Position numbers and translations under genes: made by a program | DNA from: CAXBES01 sp963974915 | GTDB taxonomy: Bacteria > Bacteroidota > Bacteroidia > Flavobacteriales > Flavobacteriaceae | Length of the DNA: 64,000 nucleotides | Assembly (NCBI GenBank): GCA_963974915.1 | Contig: CAXBES010000005.1 | Coordinates: 62,001-126,000, forward strand | Direction: 5' to 3' | Part shown: positions 49,902 through 58,108 of the stretch, piece by piece | How the letters are laid out: each line of letters opens with the position of its first letter | Position numbering within the stretch: the first letter of the stretch is position 1 | The notes under the pieces: model-generated | What the model was told of the DNA's origin: nothing | The model's input: the letters and a program-made list of their open reading frames with translations, nothing else | Databases searched by the model: none

Positions 49902-51341
49902 CTAAAATTGGAAATAAATAAATTCAGAAACACTGTCATCACCATAAATCCCAAAAATTATAATGGAAAATACAATTATAACATAGATTCCTTGTCTTAA
50001 GATGAAATGTAACTTATTTAGTTGCTTTAACCCATTGTATTTTCTATGAATTGCATCAAAAATTAACAACAATAAAATGACAATTATAGACAATAAAAAT
50101 TCATGCTTAGGTAGCCCGAGATCATACCAACCTTTAAAGTTGTCGAAATCAAACAAATTTTTCATTATGTAGCTGCTATCACCAAAACTATTAGCTCTAA
50201 AAAAGATCCAAGCAAAACAAACGATTCCGAAGGTAAACAAGGTAAACAACGCTGCCGGAAAAAATCTATCTCGTTTTATAACCATATTATGATTCGCCAT
50301 GGCTTTTTCAGCAACAATAATAATTCCGTGAATTGCTCCCCATATTATAAATGTTATAGCAGCACCGTGCCACAGTCCGCTTACCACAAAAACGATAAAA
50401 AGATTTAGGTAAACCCTATATTCACCTTTTCTGCTCCCGCCTAAAGGTATATAAACATAATCTCTAAACCAGGTGGAGAGGGATATATGCCATCGTCGCC
50501 AAAAATCGGTGATGGATCTGGCAAAATATGGAGCATCAAAATTCTTCATGAGGTCGAAGCCTAGCGTTCGTGCTATTCCTATAGCAATATCACTATAGCC
50601 CGAAAAGTCACAATAGATCTGAAAAGCAAAAAATACGGTAGCAATTACTAGAGCCATTCCAGAATATTCTGTCGGACTGTTATACACCTCATTCACCAAA
50701 ATAGCAAGCCTATCAGCAATCACCATTTTTTTAAATAATCCAAACGCCATTAGAAGCAAGCCGGATTTTACTTGATCGTAATTAAATTTGTAAGTTTTGA
50801 AAAACTGCGGTAATAAATGTGAAGCTCTTTCAATGGGTCCTGCTACCAGCTGAGGAAAGAAAGCTACGAATGAAAAGAACGCCAGCCAGTTTTTAGTAGG
50901 TTTTAACCGGTCTCGGTAGATATCGATGGTGTAGCTCAGTGTCTGAAAGGTATAGAAACTTATTCCAACTGGAAGTATGATATTGAGTGAAAAGCTGTCT
51001 AATTCGGCTCCAAAAAGCCTAAAGGAATTAATAAACGAATCGATAAAGAAATTGGTGTATTTAAAGTACGCTAAGAGGCCTAAATTGACCAATAAGCTCA
51101 CAAGTAAGTATCTCTTTTTAACTTTCTTTGACGTGGCATTAAATATCTTTTGCCCAATTGTAAAATCGACTAAAGAACTAAAAATAATCAAGAACAGAAA
51201 GCGCCAGTCCCACCAACCATAAAACAGATAACTTCCCGCAAGGATCAGAACATTACGAATCGTTAACTTTTTTGCTACAATCCAATATAATATGAAGAAT
51301 ATTGGAAAAAAAATAGCAAAGTCAAGGGAGTTGAATAACAT
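49902..51341 (-). CDS. MBOAT family O-acyltransferase (AlgI/DltB-like)
   Basis: A 479-residue protein with about eleven transmembrane helices. The characteristic AlgI-like blocks are present: FYTFQTLSYTIDIYR, FPQLVAGPIERA, CDFSGYSDIAIG, FWRRWHISLSTWFRDYVY, and the catalytic His in SGLWHGAA. It probably brings acyl (acetyl) groups across the inner membrane to modify the surface polysaccharide. It is followed within 4 bases by the SGNH-like gene, the usual partnership. Confidence 0.92.
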   Translation of the reverse strand: MLFNSLDFAIFFPIFFILYWIVAKKLTIRNVLILAGSYLFYGWWDWRFLFLIIFSSLVDFTIGQKIFNATSKKVKKRYLLVSLLVNLGLLAYFKYTNFFIDSFINSFRLFGAELDSFSLNIILPVGISFYTFQTLSYTIDIYRDRLKPTKNWLAFFSFVAFFPQLVAGPIERASHLLPQFFKTYKFNYDQVKSGLLLMAFGLFKKMVIADRLAILVNEVYNSPTEYSGMALVIATVFFAFQIYCDFSGYSDIAIGIARTLGFDLMKNFDAPYFARSITDFWRRWHISLSTWFRDYVYIPLGGSRKGEYRVYLNLFIVFVVSGLWHGAAITFIIWGAIHGIIIVAEKAMANHNMVIKRDRFFPAALFTLFTFGIVCFAWIFFRANSFGDSSYIMKNLFDFDNFKGWYDLGLPKHEFLLSIIVILLLLIFDAIHRKYNGLKQLNKLHFILRQGIYVIIVFSIIIFGIYGDDSVSEFIYFQF

Positions 51342-51395
51342 AAGATCTATTTATACTTCGAAAATCTCTAGAATAAAATATTTTAAAGATTGTTA

Positions 51396-52598
51396 TTAAA
51401 GTCCAACAAAGTCAATCACTTGTTTTTCTGGCTTTATTTTAAGCCCACTAAACTCTTTATGAGCAACTAAAAACACAATAATATCTGCTTGTTCTATTGC
51501 TTCGGAAGTGGGAACCACTTTTCTTTCCGGACAATTTTCTAAGTTAGGTTCTACTTCCAGTACCTTAAACCCTTCCTTCTGAAGTGCTTCAGAAACGTAT
51601 AATGCCGGGGATTCTCGCAGATCATCAATATTTGGTTTAAATGCCAATCCCATACAGGCAATAACAGGCTCTCTTTTGTTTTCAACTTTAAAAGTCAATG
51701 CACTGTTCTTGATCTTCTCAAGCACCCACTGGGTTTTATAATTATTGGTCTCACGTGATTTCCTGATTAAAGCACTTTCCGAAGGAAATTCGGAAACGAT
51801 AAACCATGGATCTACAGCAATGCAATGCCCTCCAACTCCGGTTCCGGGGCGCAAAATATTTACTCTTGGATGTTTATTCGCCAATGCGATCATCTCCCAT
51901 ACATCGATCCCTGCCTTATCGCAAATAATAGAAAGCTCATTTGCAAATGCGATCTGGTTATCTCTGGAAGCATTTTCAACCAACTTTACCATCTCTGCAG
52001 TTTTTGCGTTGGTCGCATGAAGCTCCCCAACAACAAAATGCTTATAAAATTCAATTGCTTTCTTCGTCGAGGCTTTGTCGATTCCTCCAATGGCACGGTC
52101 ATTATGCTTTAGTTCATGCAAAATATTCCCCGGTAAAACGCGCTCCGGACAATACGCCACAAAAATTTTACCCTTAAGTTCCGGACGTTCTTCATAAATG
52201 AGCTTTTGCATTTTTCGCGTGGTCCCAACAGGACTTGTCGATTCCAGAATTACCAAAGAACCTTCTTTTAAAGTTGGTATAATCCCTCTAACGGCCGATC
52301 CCACATACGATAGATCGGGTACATTATCTTCTTTAAATGGCGTAGGTACTGCTATCAGGTAAACATCGGCCGCAACAGCCTTTACAGAAGCCTTTAGATC
52401 TCCATCCTTAACTACTTTGTGTACCAACCCATCAAGATCGGGTTCAACAATGTGAATCTGACCCTTATTTATTGTATCAACGACCTGTTGTCTAATGTCA
52501 ACACCCGTAACTTTTAATCCTCTACTGGCAATTAGCGCAGCCGTAGGTAAGCCAATATATCCAAGACCCATCATTACAACATCGGGCTTATTTTCCAT
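51396..52598 (-). CDS. wecC: UDP-N-acetyl-D-mannosamine dehydrogenase
   Basis: Oxidises UDP-ManNAc to UDP-ManNAcA with NAD. The 400-residue protein has the NAD loop GLGYIGLPTA, the ESTSPVGTT block and catalytic Cys259 in GTGVGGHCIAVDPWF, which distinguishes the WecC/WbpA group. It overlaps wecB by 11 bases, and the two enzymes act in sequence. Confidence 0.93.
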   Translation of the reverse strand: MENKPDVVMMGLGYIGLPTAALIASRGLKVTGVDIRQQVVDTINKGQIHIVEPDLDGLVHKVVKDGDLKASVKAVAADVYLIAVPTPFKEDNVPDLSYVGSAVRGIIPTLKEGSLVILESTSPVGTTRKMQKLIYEERPELKGKIFVAYCPERVLPGNILHELKHNDRAIGGIDKASTKKAIEFYKHFVVGELHATNAKTAEMVKLVENASRDNQIAFANELSIICDKAGIDVWEMIALANKHPRVNILRPGTGVGGHCIAVDPWFIVSEFPSESALIRKSRETNNYKTQWVLEKIKNSALTFKVENKREPVIACMGLAFKPNIDDLRESPALYVSEALQKEGFKVLEVEPNLENCPERKVVPTSEAIEQADIIVFLVAHKEFSGLKIKPEKQVIDFVGL

Positions 52599-53721
52599 CT
52601 TCTAAATTTTTTACGAAATCAATGATTCTTTTAGACGCTTTTCCATCTCCATAAGGGTTATGAAGAAGACTCATACTCTTATAGTATTCTTCATCATCGA
52701 GTAATCTTTGTGACTGCTTGATTATCTCTTCCGAATTTGTTCCAACTAATAAAACTGTTCCCTCTTCTACTGCTTCAGGACGTTCGGTGGTATCTCGGGT
52801 TACTAACACAGGTTTTCCCAAACTAGGGGCTTCTTCCTGTATGCCTCCACTATCGGTAATAATAAGATACGATTTCTCCATTAACCATATAAATGCGGCA
52901 TATGCTAAGGGATCTACAAGATGAATGTTGTTTACTTCGGAAAGTATCTCGTGGACGGGACCTTTCACCTTCGGATTTAAATGAACAGGGTAAACTATCT
53001 GTGTATCAGTATTTTCTGAAGCAATATTCTGAAGCGCTCTACATATATTCTCCAAACCTTCGCCGTGATTCTCACGTCTATGACCGGTAACCAAAATAAT
53101 TCTTTTGGAAAAATCGAGCTTAGACTGAAGCATTTCAATTTCAGGATCGACAAAGCTTTCAGAATTAACTTTTTCTATCCCAAATAGTAACGCATCAATT
53201 ACGGTATTTCCTGTAACTAAGATCTTGTCTTTTAAAGTATTTTCCTTTACAAGATTTTCTTCGGAAAGTAGTGTGGGAGCAAAGTGATAGTCGGCAATTT
53301 TCCCGGTTAATTGCCTGTTAAATTCTTCGGGGAAGGGGTATTGTCTATTAAAAGTGCGTAAGCCGGCCTCGACATGGCAAACTTTGGCGCCACTGTAAAA
53401 AGCGGCGATACCAACTGCCATCGATGTAGTAGTGTCTCCGTGAACATATACAAAATCGGGTTGAGCATCTTCAAGAACGGGCTTCATATTTTCTATGATT
53501 GCCGCAGTAAGACTATACAAGTTTTGATTGGGCTTCATAATATTTAGATCATAGTCCGGAACAATCTCAAAAAATTCCAATACCTGATCTAACATTTCCC
53601 TATGTTGAGCAGTAACACAAACCTTCGTTTCAAACGAATCGTCATTTAAAAAGGCCTTTACTAACGGTGCCATTTTAATAGCTTCCGGACGGGTACCAAA
53701 TACAATTAGGTTTTTTTTCAT
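52588..53721 (-). CDS. wecB: UDP-N-acetylglucosamine 2-epimerase (non-hydrolysing)
   Basis: Interconverts UDP-GlcNAc and UDP-ManNAc in the cytoplasm. The 377-residue GT-B-like protein starts with FGTRPEAIKMAPLV and has YVHGDTTTSM, CHVEAGLRT, LVTGHRRENHG and TDSGGIQEEAPSLGKPVLV. Together with the overlapping wecC it provides UDP-ManNAcA for the glycan. Confidence 0.95.
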   Translation of the reverse strand: MKKNLIVFGTRPEAIKMAPLVKAFLNDDSFETKVCVTAQHREMLDQVLEFFEIVPDYDLNIMKPNQNLYSLTAAIIENMKPVLEDAQPDFVYVHGDTTTSMAVGIAAFYSGAKVCHVEAGLRTFNRQYPFPEEFNRQLTGKIADYHFAPTLLSEENLVKENTLKDKILVTGNTVIDALLFGIEKVNSESFVDPEIEMLQSKLDFSKRIILVTGHRRENHGEGLENICRALQNIASENTDTQIVYPVHLNPKVKGPVHEILSEVNNIHLVDPLAYAAFIWLMEKSYLIITDSGGIQEEAPSLGKPVLVTRDTTERPEAVEEGTVLLVGTNSEEIIKQSQRLLDDEEYYKSMSLLHNPYGDGKASKRIIDFVKNLEDGK

Positions 53722-53744
53722 TGTAGCTTTGTAAAGCCTGTAAC

Positions 53745-54734
53745 TTATAGGCTATTTTGCCGGTCCGCTTGATCTTTAATTTTCATTTTTCTGAAGAAAT
53801 TGAAAACAAATACAGTTAAGCTAAAGAATATAAAGAATAGGATGGGCATGATGATCATTTTTCTATCTAATAACGATCCCTTCCATTTGAACATTGGTTT
53901 ATTCAGTACTGAAACAATCCCGTCTTGGATTTTTATCTGTTCGGCTTCTGCTTCTTGTAGCTTTTTAATTAACGCATCTTTCTCTTGAACCAAAAAATGC
54001 AAATTTACGTTACTGGAAGTATTCAAATACAACTGTGATGGGTTAACTGCATTACTTAAAGTACCGTTTGCGCGCAATATAGAATCAATTAGACTAATAC
54101 TTAATTGTGTCTCAGAAATTTCCAATTTAATATTCTCAGCGGTTTTCTTCTGTATCTCGTTATAAATTCTATTATTATTTAAATACTTAATAACTCCTTC
54201 AATGGATCCGTTCGTTCCTTCGTCTGTGGTTGTTATAGTGATTTTATGTGTTTTATACTCTGAAAGAAACATTTCAGACATTAGGAGATCGTCTTCATAT
54301 TTAGACTGATCCAAAAAAGTTTTAATATTACCATTATTTGGATCGGTAATATTAATTATATCCAATATGTTAGGTAAAGGTTCAATCTCAATATTTTGAA
54401 TTACAAAAATATCATTATAATTTTCCTTGATTTCTTCCAAAGCTCGTTTATCTCCTTCATTTATCTTCTTCTTCAGCTGTTCAATACCGTCATATACATA
54501 ATGAACACCATCAAAGTTAATCTGTGCAATAACTGTTGTTTCCTTACTCTTAATCGCATTATTTTCCATGAAATAACCCAAGAGTATACCGGCGCCAATC
54601 ACAAGGAGGACAACGATCCAAAATTTAATTAAAAATCTTATCCATCTATAAAAAGATAAAAGAAATCCATCATATTTCTCTCTAATCTTATTGTAGATAA
54701 ACATCAAGTCTATCTCTTCGTTCGTATTTGCCAT
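53745..54734 (-). CDS. Wzz-like polysaccharide chain-length determinant
   Basis: A 329-residue protein with one transmembrane helix near each end (residues ~34-54, KFWIVVLLVIGAGILLGYF; and ~293-313), a long periplasmic helical middle, and short cytoplasmic ends. This is the polysaccharide co-polymerase topology without a tyrosine-kinase domain. It probably sets the length of chains made by one of the Wzy-like proteins. It lies between rmlD and wecB. Confidence 0.82.
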   Translation of the reverse strand: MANTNEEIDLMFIYNKIREKYDGFLLSFYRWIRFLIKFWIVVLLVIGAGILLGYFMENNAIKSKETTVIAQINFDGVHYVYDGIEQLKKKINEGDKRALEEIKENYNDIFVIQNIEIEPLPNILDIINITDPNNGNIKTFLDQSKYEDDLLMSEMFLSEYKTHKITITTTDEGTNGSIEGVIKYLNNNRIYNEIQKKTAENIKLEISETQLSISLIDSILRANGTLSNAVNPSQLYLNTSSNVNLHFLVQEKDALIKKLQEAEAEQIKIQDGIVSVLNKPMFKWKGSLLDRKMIIMPILFFIFFSLTVFVFNFFRKMKIKDQADRQNSL

Positions 54735-54737
54735 ATG

Positions 54738-55598
54738 TTATATAGTTACATTTTTATTTAATAAAGACGCTAAGCTTGTCTTCCAATCTATGGCTTGTGC
54801 GTCAAAAGCTTCATAAAACTTCGAATTGTCTAACACGCTATATACCGGTCGTTTTGCAAAAGTAACGTAATGGTCGGTTTTTGCAAGGTTTACAGGTTTA
54901 TTTTGATTCACATTCTCTAAAATTGTCTCAGCAAAATCATACCAGGTAGCCACACCTGCATTACTAATATGAAACAGCCCATAACACGCTGTATCATTTA
55001 TAATGATCTTCAGTATAAACTTGGCGAGATCATTTGCATTTGTGGGTGTTCCACTTTGTTGGGTAGTAATCGTGAGATCTTTCCCTGCCTGTGCGTACTT
55101 TATGATCGTATTCAAAAAATTATGTCCGTACTGTGAATACAACCAAGAGGTGCGTATAATATAATATTTTGAGCAAATCTTCTTAACATACTGCTCTCCT
55201 TTCAATTTTGATGCGCCATAAACGTTTAACGGATTCGTATCATCTGTTTCTACATAAGGGGAATTCTTTTCGCCATCAAAAACATAATCTGTAGAAATAT
55301 GGATAAGCGTAATATCATTTTCTCTACATACTTCGGAAAGATTCTTAACCGCCTCAGCATTAACCGCGAATGCAGCATCTCTCTCGCTTTCTGCTTTTTC
55401 TACATTCGTATACGCAGCAGTGTTGATACAATAGTCGAAAGAGTTTTTTCCGAAGTAATCCCTTACCATATCATACTTGGTGATATCGAGTAATTCTCTG
55501 GATACAAATACAAAGGTATAATCAGGGTAATCTGAAGTCAGATCCTTTAAACATCGCCCAAGTTGTCCGTTAGCTCCTGTAACTAGAATTTTCTTCAT
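54738..55598 (-). CDS. rfbD: dTDP-4-dehydrorhamnose reductase
   Basis: Last step of dTDP-L-rhamnose synthesis. The 286-residue short-chain dehydrogenase has the NAD(P) loop GANGQLG (8-14), STDYVFDG, and catalytic Tyr127-x3-Lys131 in VYGASKLKGE. It follows rfbC with a 4-base overlap. The first two pathway enzymes, RmlA and RmlB, are not in the island. Confidence 0.93.
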   Translation of the reverse strand: MKKILVTGANGQLGRCLKDLTSDYPDYTFVFVSRELLDITKYDMVRDYFGKNSFDYCINTAAYTNVEKAESERDAAFAVNAEAVKNLSEVCRENDITLIHISTDYVFDGEKNSPYVETDDTNPLNVYGASKLKGEQYVKKICSKYYIIRTSWLYSQYGHNFLNTIIKYAQAGKDLTITTQQSGTPTNANDLAKFILKIIINDTACYGLFHISNAGVATWYDFAETILENVNQNKPVNLAKTDHYVTFAKRPVYSVLDNSKFYEAFDAQAIDWKTSLASLLNKNVTI

Positions 55599-56140
55599 AA
55601 AATAGCTTCCCTAAAAGCAGGAAGTTTTTGATCCTTTTCAGATATTATTAAATCCTCCTTTGGCAGATGCCAATCAAGAGATAAGGTTGCGTCATTGTAA
55701 ATAATACCTCCTTCGGTAGAACTATCGTAAAAATTGTCGCATTTATAGGCAAAAACAGAGCTCTTGGAAAGTGTTACAAAACCATGTGCAAAGCCGCGAG
55801 GAACGTACAATTGGTGAAAATTTTCATCGTCTAAGATCACAGAGAAATGCTTCCCGAAAGTGGGAGATTCTTTTCTAAGATCTACCACAATATCCAGTAC
55901 TTTTCCTTGTATAACTCTAACAAGTTTTGCCTGTGCGTTTGGGCCTTTCTGGTAATGCAGGCCTCTAAGGACTCCATAGCTTGAAACCGACTGGTTATCT
56001 TGAACGAATTCTCTTTTTAAACCGGTCGCCAATTCAAATTGCCGTTTGTTAAATGTTTCGCAGAAAAATCCTCGCTTATCCCAAAAAATCTTAGGTGTAA
56101 GCAAAAAACAATCCTCAAGTGGTGTGTTATTTATTTCCAA
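55595..56140 (-). CDS. rfbC: dTDP-4-dehydrorhamnose 3,5-epimerase
   Basis: Epimerises the dTDP-4-keto sugar at C3 and C5, the third step of dTDP-L-rhamnose synthesis. The 181-residue cupin has the DKRGFFCETF, LRGLHYQKGP (catalytic His) and YVPRGFAHGF blocks in the family order. It is the first gene of the polysaccharide island on the minus strand; I could not find a TAnnTTTG box upstream in the 260-base gap. Confidence 0.94.
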   Translation of the reverse strand: MEINNTPLEDCFLLTPKIFWDKRGFFCETFNKRQFELATGLKREFVQDNQSVSSYGVLRGLHYQKGPNAQAKLVRVIQGKVLDIVVDLRKESPTFGKHFSVILDDENFHQLYVPRGFAHGFVTLSKSSVFAYKCDNFYDSSTEGGIIYNDATLSLDWHLPKEDLIISEKDQKLPAFREAIL

Positions 56141-56400
56141 AATTCAATTTATTTGAACTGTATTTTTACAAAAATCAAAATTCCGATAACGCAATCTAAC
56201 ATACATTAAATGCCTTCCAAAAGTGGGCGTAAATTTAACATTTTAAAGCGCAAAAACAGTCTGAAATTTCCCGTATTAGACCTAATAATTTCTGTGCTGA
56301 TAAATGAAGAAGAATAAATGCTGCTTCTTACGCATTAAATCAAAACTTCGTTATATCTCTCAACACCAGTTAGAACGAATGCGCTAAAAAATATTTTAGA
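56141..56400. other. Intergenic region without recognisable element
   Basis: A 260-base AT-rich gap between rfbC and the DUF6909-like gene. I see no TAnnTTTG box on the minus strand, no strong hairpin, no tRNA and no open frame. The promoter of the polysaccharide operon should lie here but must differ from the consensus or be outside what I can recognise. Confidence 0.5.
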
Positions 56401-58086
56401 CTAATCTAAAATCTGATTTAACATTTTTTCGGTGATAAGATATGTAGGTTTTACCCCTGTCGTTCCCAAACCACCGGACGCTAACGTACTTCCCGTTTCT
56501 AATGGATTATCTGAGGCGTAATATGCATACATTACCTTCACATCCTTGTTGATACTTCCCCTAATTTTTGCAGCAGCCTGAATGGCCTTTTGGTAATGTG
56601 CTCCCTCCATTTCTAAACCAATCACATTCCAGGTCGAATTATGGAAAAACTTTAAGACATCTCTGTTTTGTAAAGAGGTTCCTAAAACGGTAATCATGGT
56701 TCCCGTACAAACCTTAATCTCGTCATCATCAAAATGTGCTTTCTTCAAATTATTAGTAAATGGATAATTATCTGCGGTACCTTCAAAAACATGTGCCGAA
56801 GGAATCATAATATCCCCTTTACCACCTTCTAAGATTCCGGCCTTTCCCATTATAGAAACTGATGCCACGTTTATAAAACTGCGTCCGTTTTTACTATCGT
56901 ATGGTTTTAAAAGTTCGTCCATTGTCTCATAAGCCTGCTCACCAAAGGCATAATCCATCACCAGAATAACCGGCTCTTCATTTTCTTTAATATCTTTATT
57001 TTCAGAACTATAGACGCCTTTATTTAACTTTTTAGTATCAAATATTTGAACGTTGATATTTGTGCCACTGGAATCCTCAATATAAGTCATTCCATTTTTC
57101 AATGCCACCTTTAATACTTTCTCACGAAGTTTCGAATTTGCGGGCTTACTTAACGCCTCAAATATTTCAAGCTTCTTCTTTTGTTTTGCCTCTGCAGGCA
57201 ACGCAACAGACGCATACAAGGTATTCATTACGCTGTGCATATTTGCACTAATAATATGCAAAGGTCGCTCCAATAACCCTAAGTCATCCAGCGTTTGTTT
57301 TATTTTAAAAGCCCATCTTTCACCGTGAATATGATGCCCTAAACGTTCTCTTAAAACAGGACTAAATGTAATGATACGTTTGTTGTTCTCAATTACCTCT
57401 TCTATTGCTCCCTTCCCCAGGTAATAAATAATATTTAAAAAGCGGTTTTCGTTTTTAGCACTCGCAAATAAGGAATAGACATCGTTCACTTCCTCAAAGG
57501 TTCTGCCTAGAAAATTCGCAGTATGAGTAAGTGCTATTTCTTTTTCTTCCTGACTCAACTTCCCTTTCTTCAGTACTGCGTTTTCAAGTTTATTCCAATC
57601 CCTAATCACTCCACCGCGCTCATCAATTAGCACCTGCTTCATGATCTTATGTGATTCTATATAAAGAAAAGTGAGGTGTGTTAATACATCATAGATCTCA
57701 GACCGCCCCCGGGTAACCTCAATATTCATTTGCTCTTCATCAATCCTATAGCAATTTCGTCTACGCTTAGCAGGTATGATCGCTTCAAAGTGAGAATTTT
57801 TATATCCTTCATCACTCGTAAGATTTATATATCTGCATTCTTCTATTCCATACGGAAGCCTATCCATTACATATAATAACCCCTGAAGTTCAATCTTATC
57901 TTCCCCAATTGAACCGTAAATTTCAGGCCTTAGAATTAAAAGTGATTCGCGCAAAGTTTCACCAGAGACTCCCATAGGTTTGTAAAAACCCCTGTTAAAC
58001 AAATGTCTCATGGTAATATATAGCCTTTCAATCGCTCCGGTGCTTTCTTGGGCCCTCGTTCTTTTATGTGATTTCAAATTGTTCAT
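56401..58086 (-). CDS. DUF6909-like protein with nucleosidase-like C-terminus
   Basis: A 561-residue protein without signal peptide. The N-terminal half is helical and unassigned (IERLYITMRHLFNRGFY, NYLGKGAIEE region). The C-terminal part carries features of the purine nucleoside phosphorylase / AMP nucleosidase superfamily: MGKAGILEGGKGDIMIP, HVFEGTADNY, and the substrate-binding EMEG motif at 492-495. I recall flavobacterial proteins of this type as DUF6909. A phosphorylase or nucleosidase activity is inferred. A TAnnTTTG box ends 6 bases before the ATG. Confidence 0.75.
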   Translation of the reverse strand: MNNLKSHKRTRAQESTGAIERLYITMRHLFNRGFYKPMGVSGETLRESLLILRPEIYGSIGEDKIELQGLLYVMDRLPYGIEECRYINLTSDEGYKNSHFEAIIPAKRRRNCYRIDEEQMNIEVTRGRSEIYDVLTHLTFLYIESHKIMKQVLIDERGGVIRDWNKLENAVLKKGKLSQEEKEIALTHTANFLGRTFEEVNDVYSLFASAKNENRFLNIIYYLGKGAIEEVIENNKRIITFSPVLRERLGHHIHGERWAFKIKQTLDDLGLLERPLHIISANMHSVMNTLYASVALPAEAKQKKKLEIFEALSKPANSKLREKVLKVALKNGMTYIEDSSGTNINVQIFDTKKLNKGVYSSENKDIKENEEPVILVMDYAFGEQAYETMDELLKPYDSKNGRSFINVASVSIMGKAGILEGGKGDIMIPSAHVFEGTADNYPFTNNLKKAHFDDDEIKVCTGTMITVLGTSLQNRDVLKFFHNSTWNVIGLEMEGAHYQKAIQAAAKIRGSINKDVKVMYAYYASDNPLETGSTLASGGLGTTGVKPTYLITEKMLNQILD

Positions 58087-58092
58087 TTAACA

Positions 58093-58100
58093 CAAAGATA
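58093..58100 (-). promoter_or_regulatory. Candidate -7 box for the DUF6909-like gene
   Basis: Minus-strand TATCTTTG (TAnnTTTG) only 6 bases before the ATG at 58086, predicting a leaderless or nearly leaderless transcript. Confidence 0.45.
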
Positions 58101-58108
58101 GTCTAATT

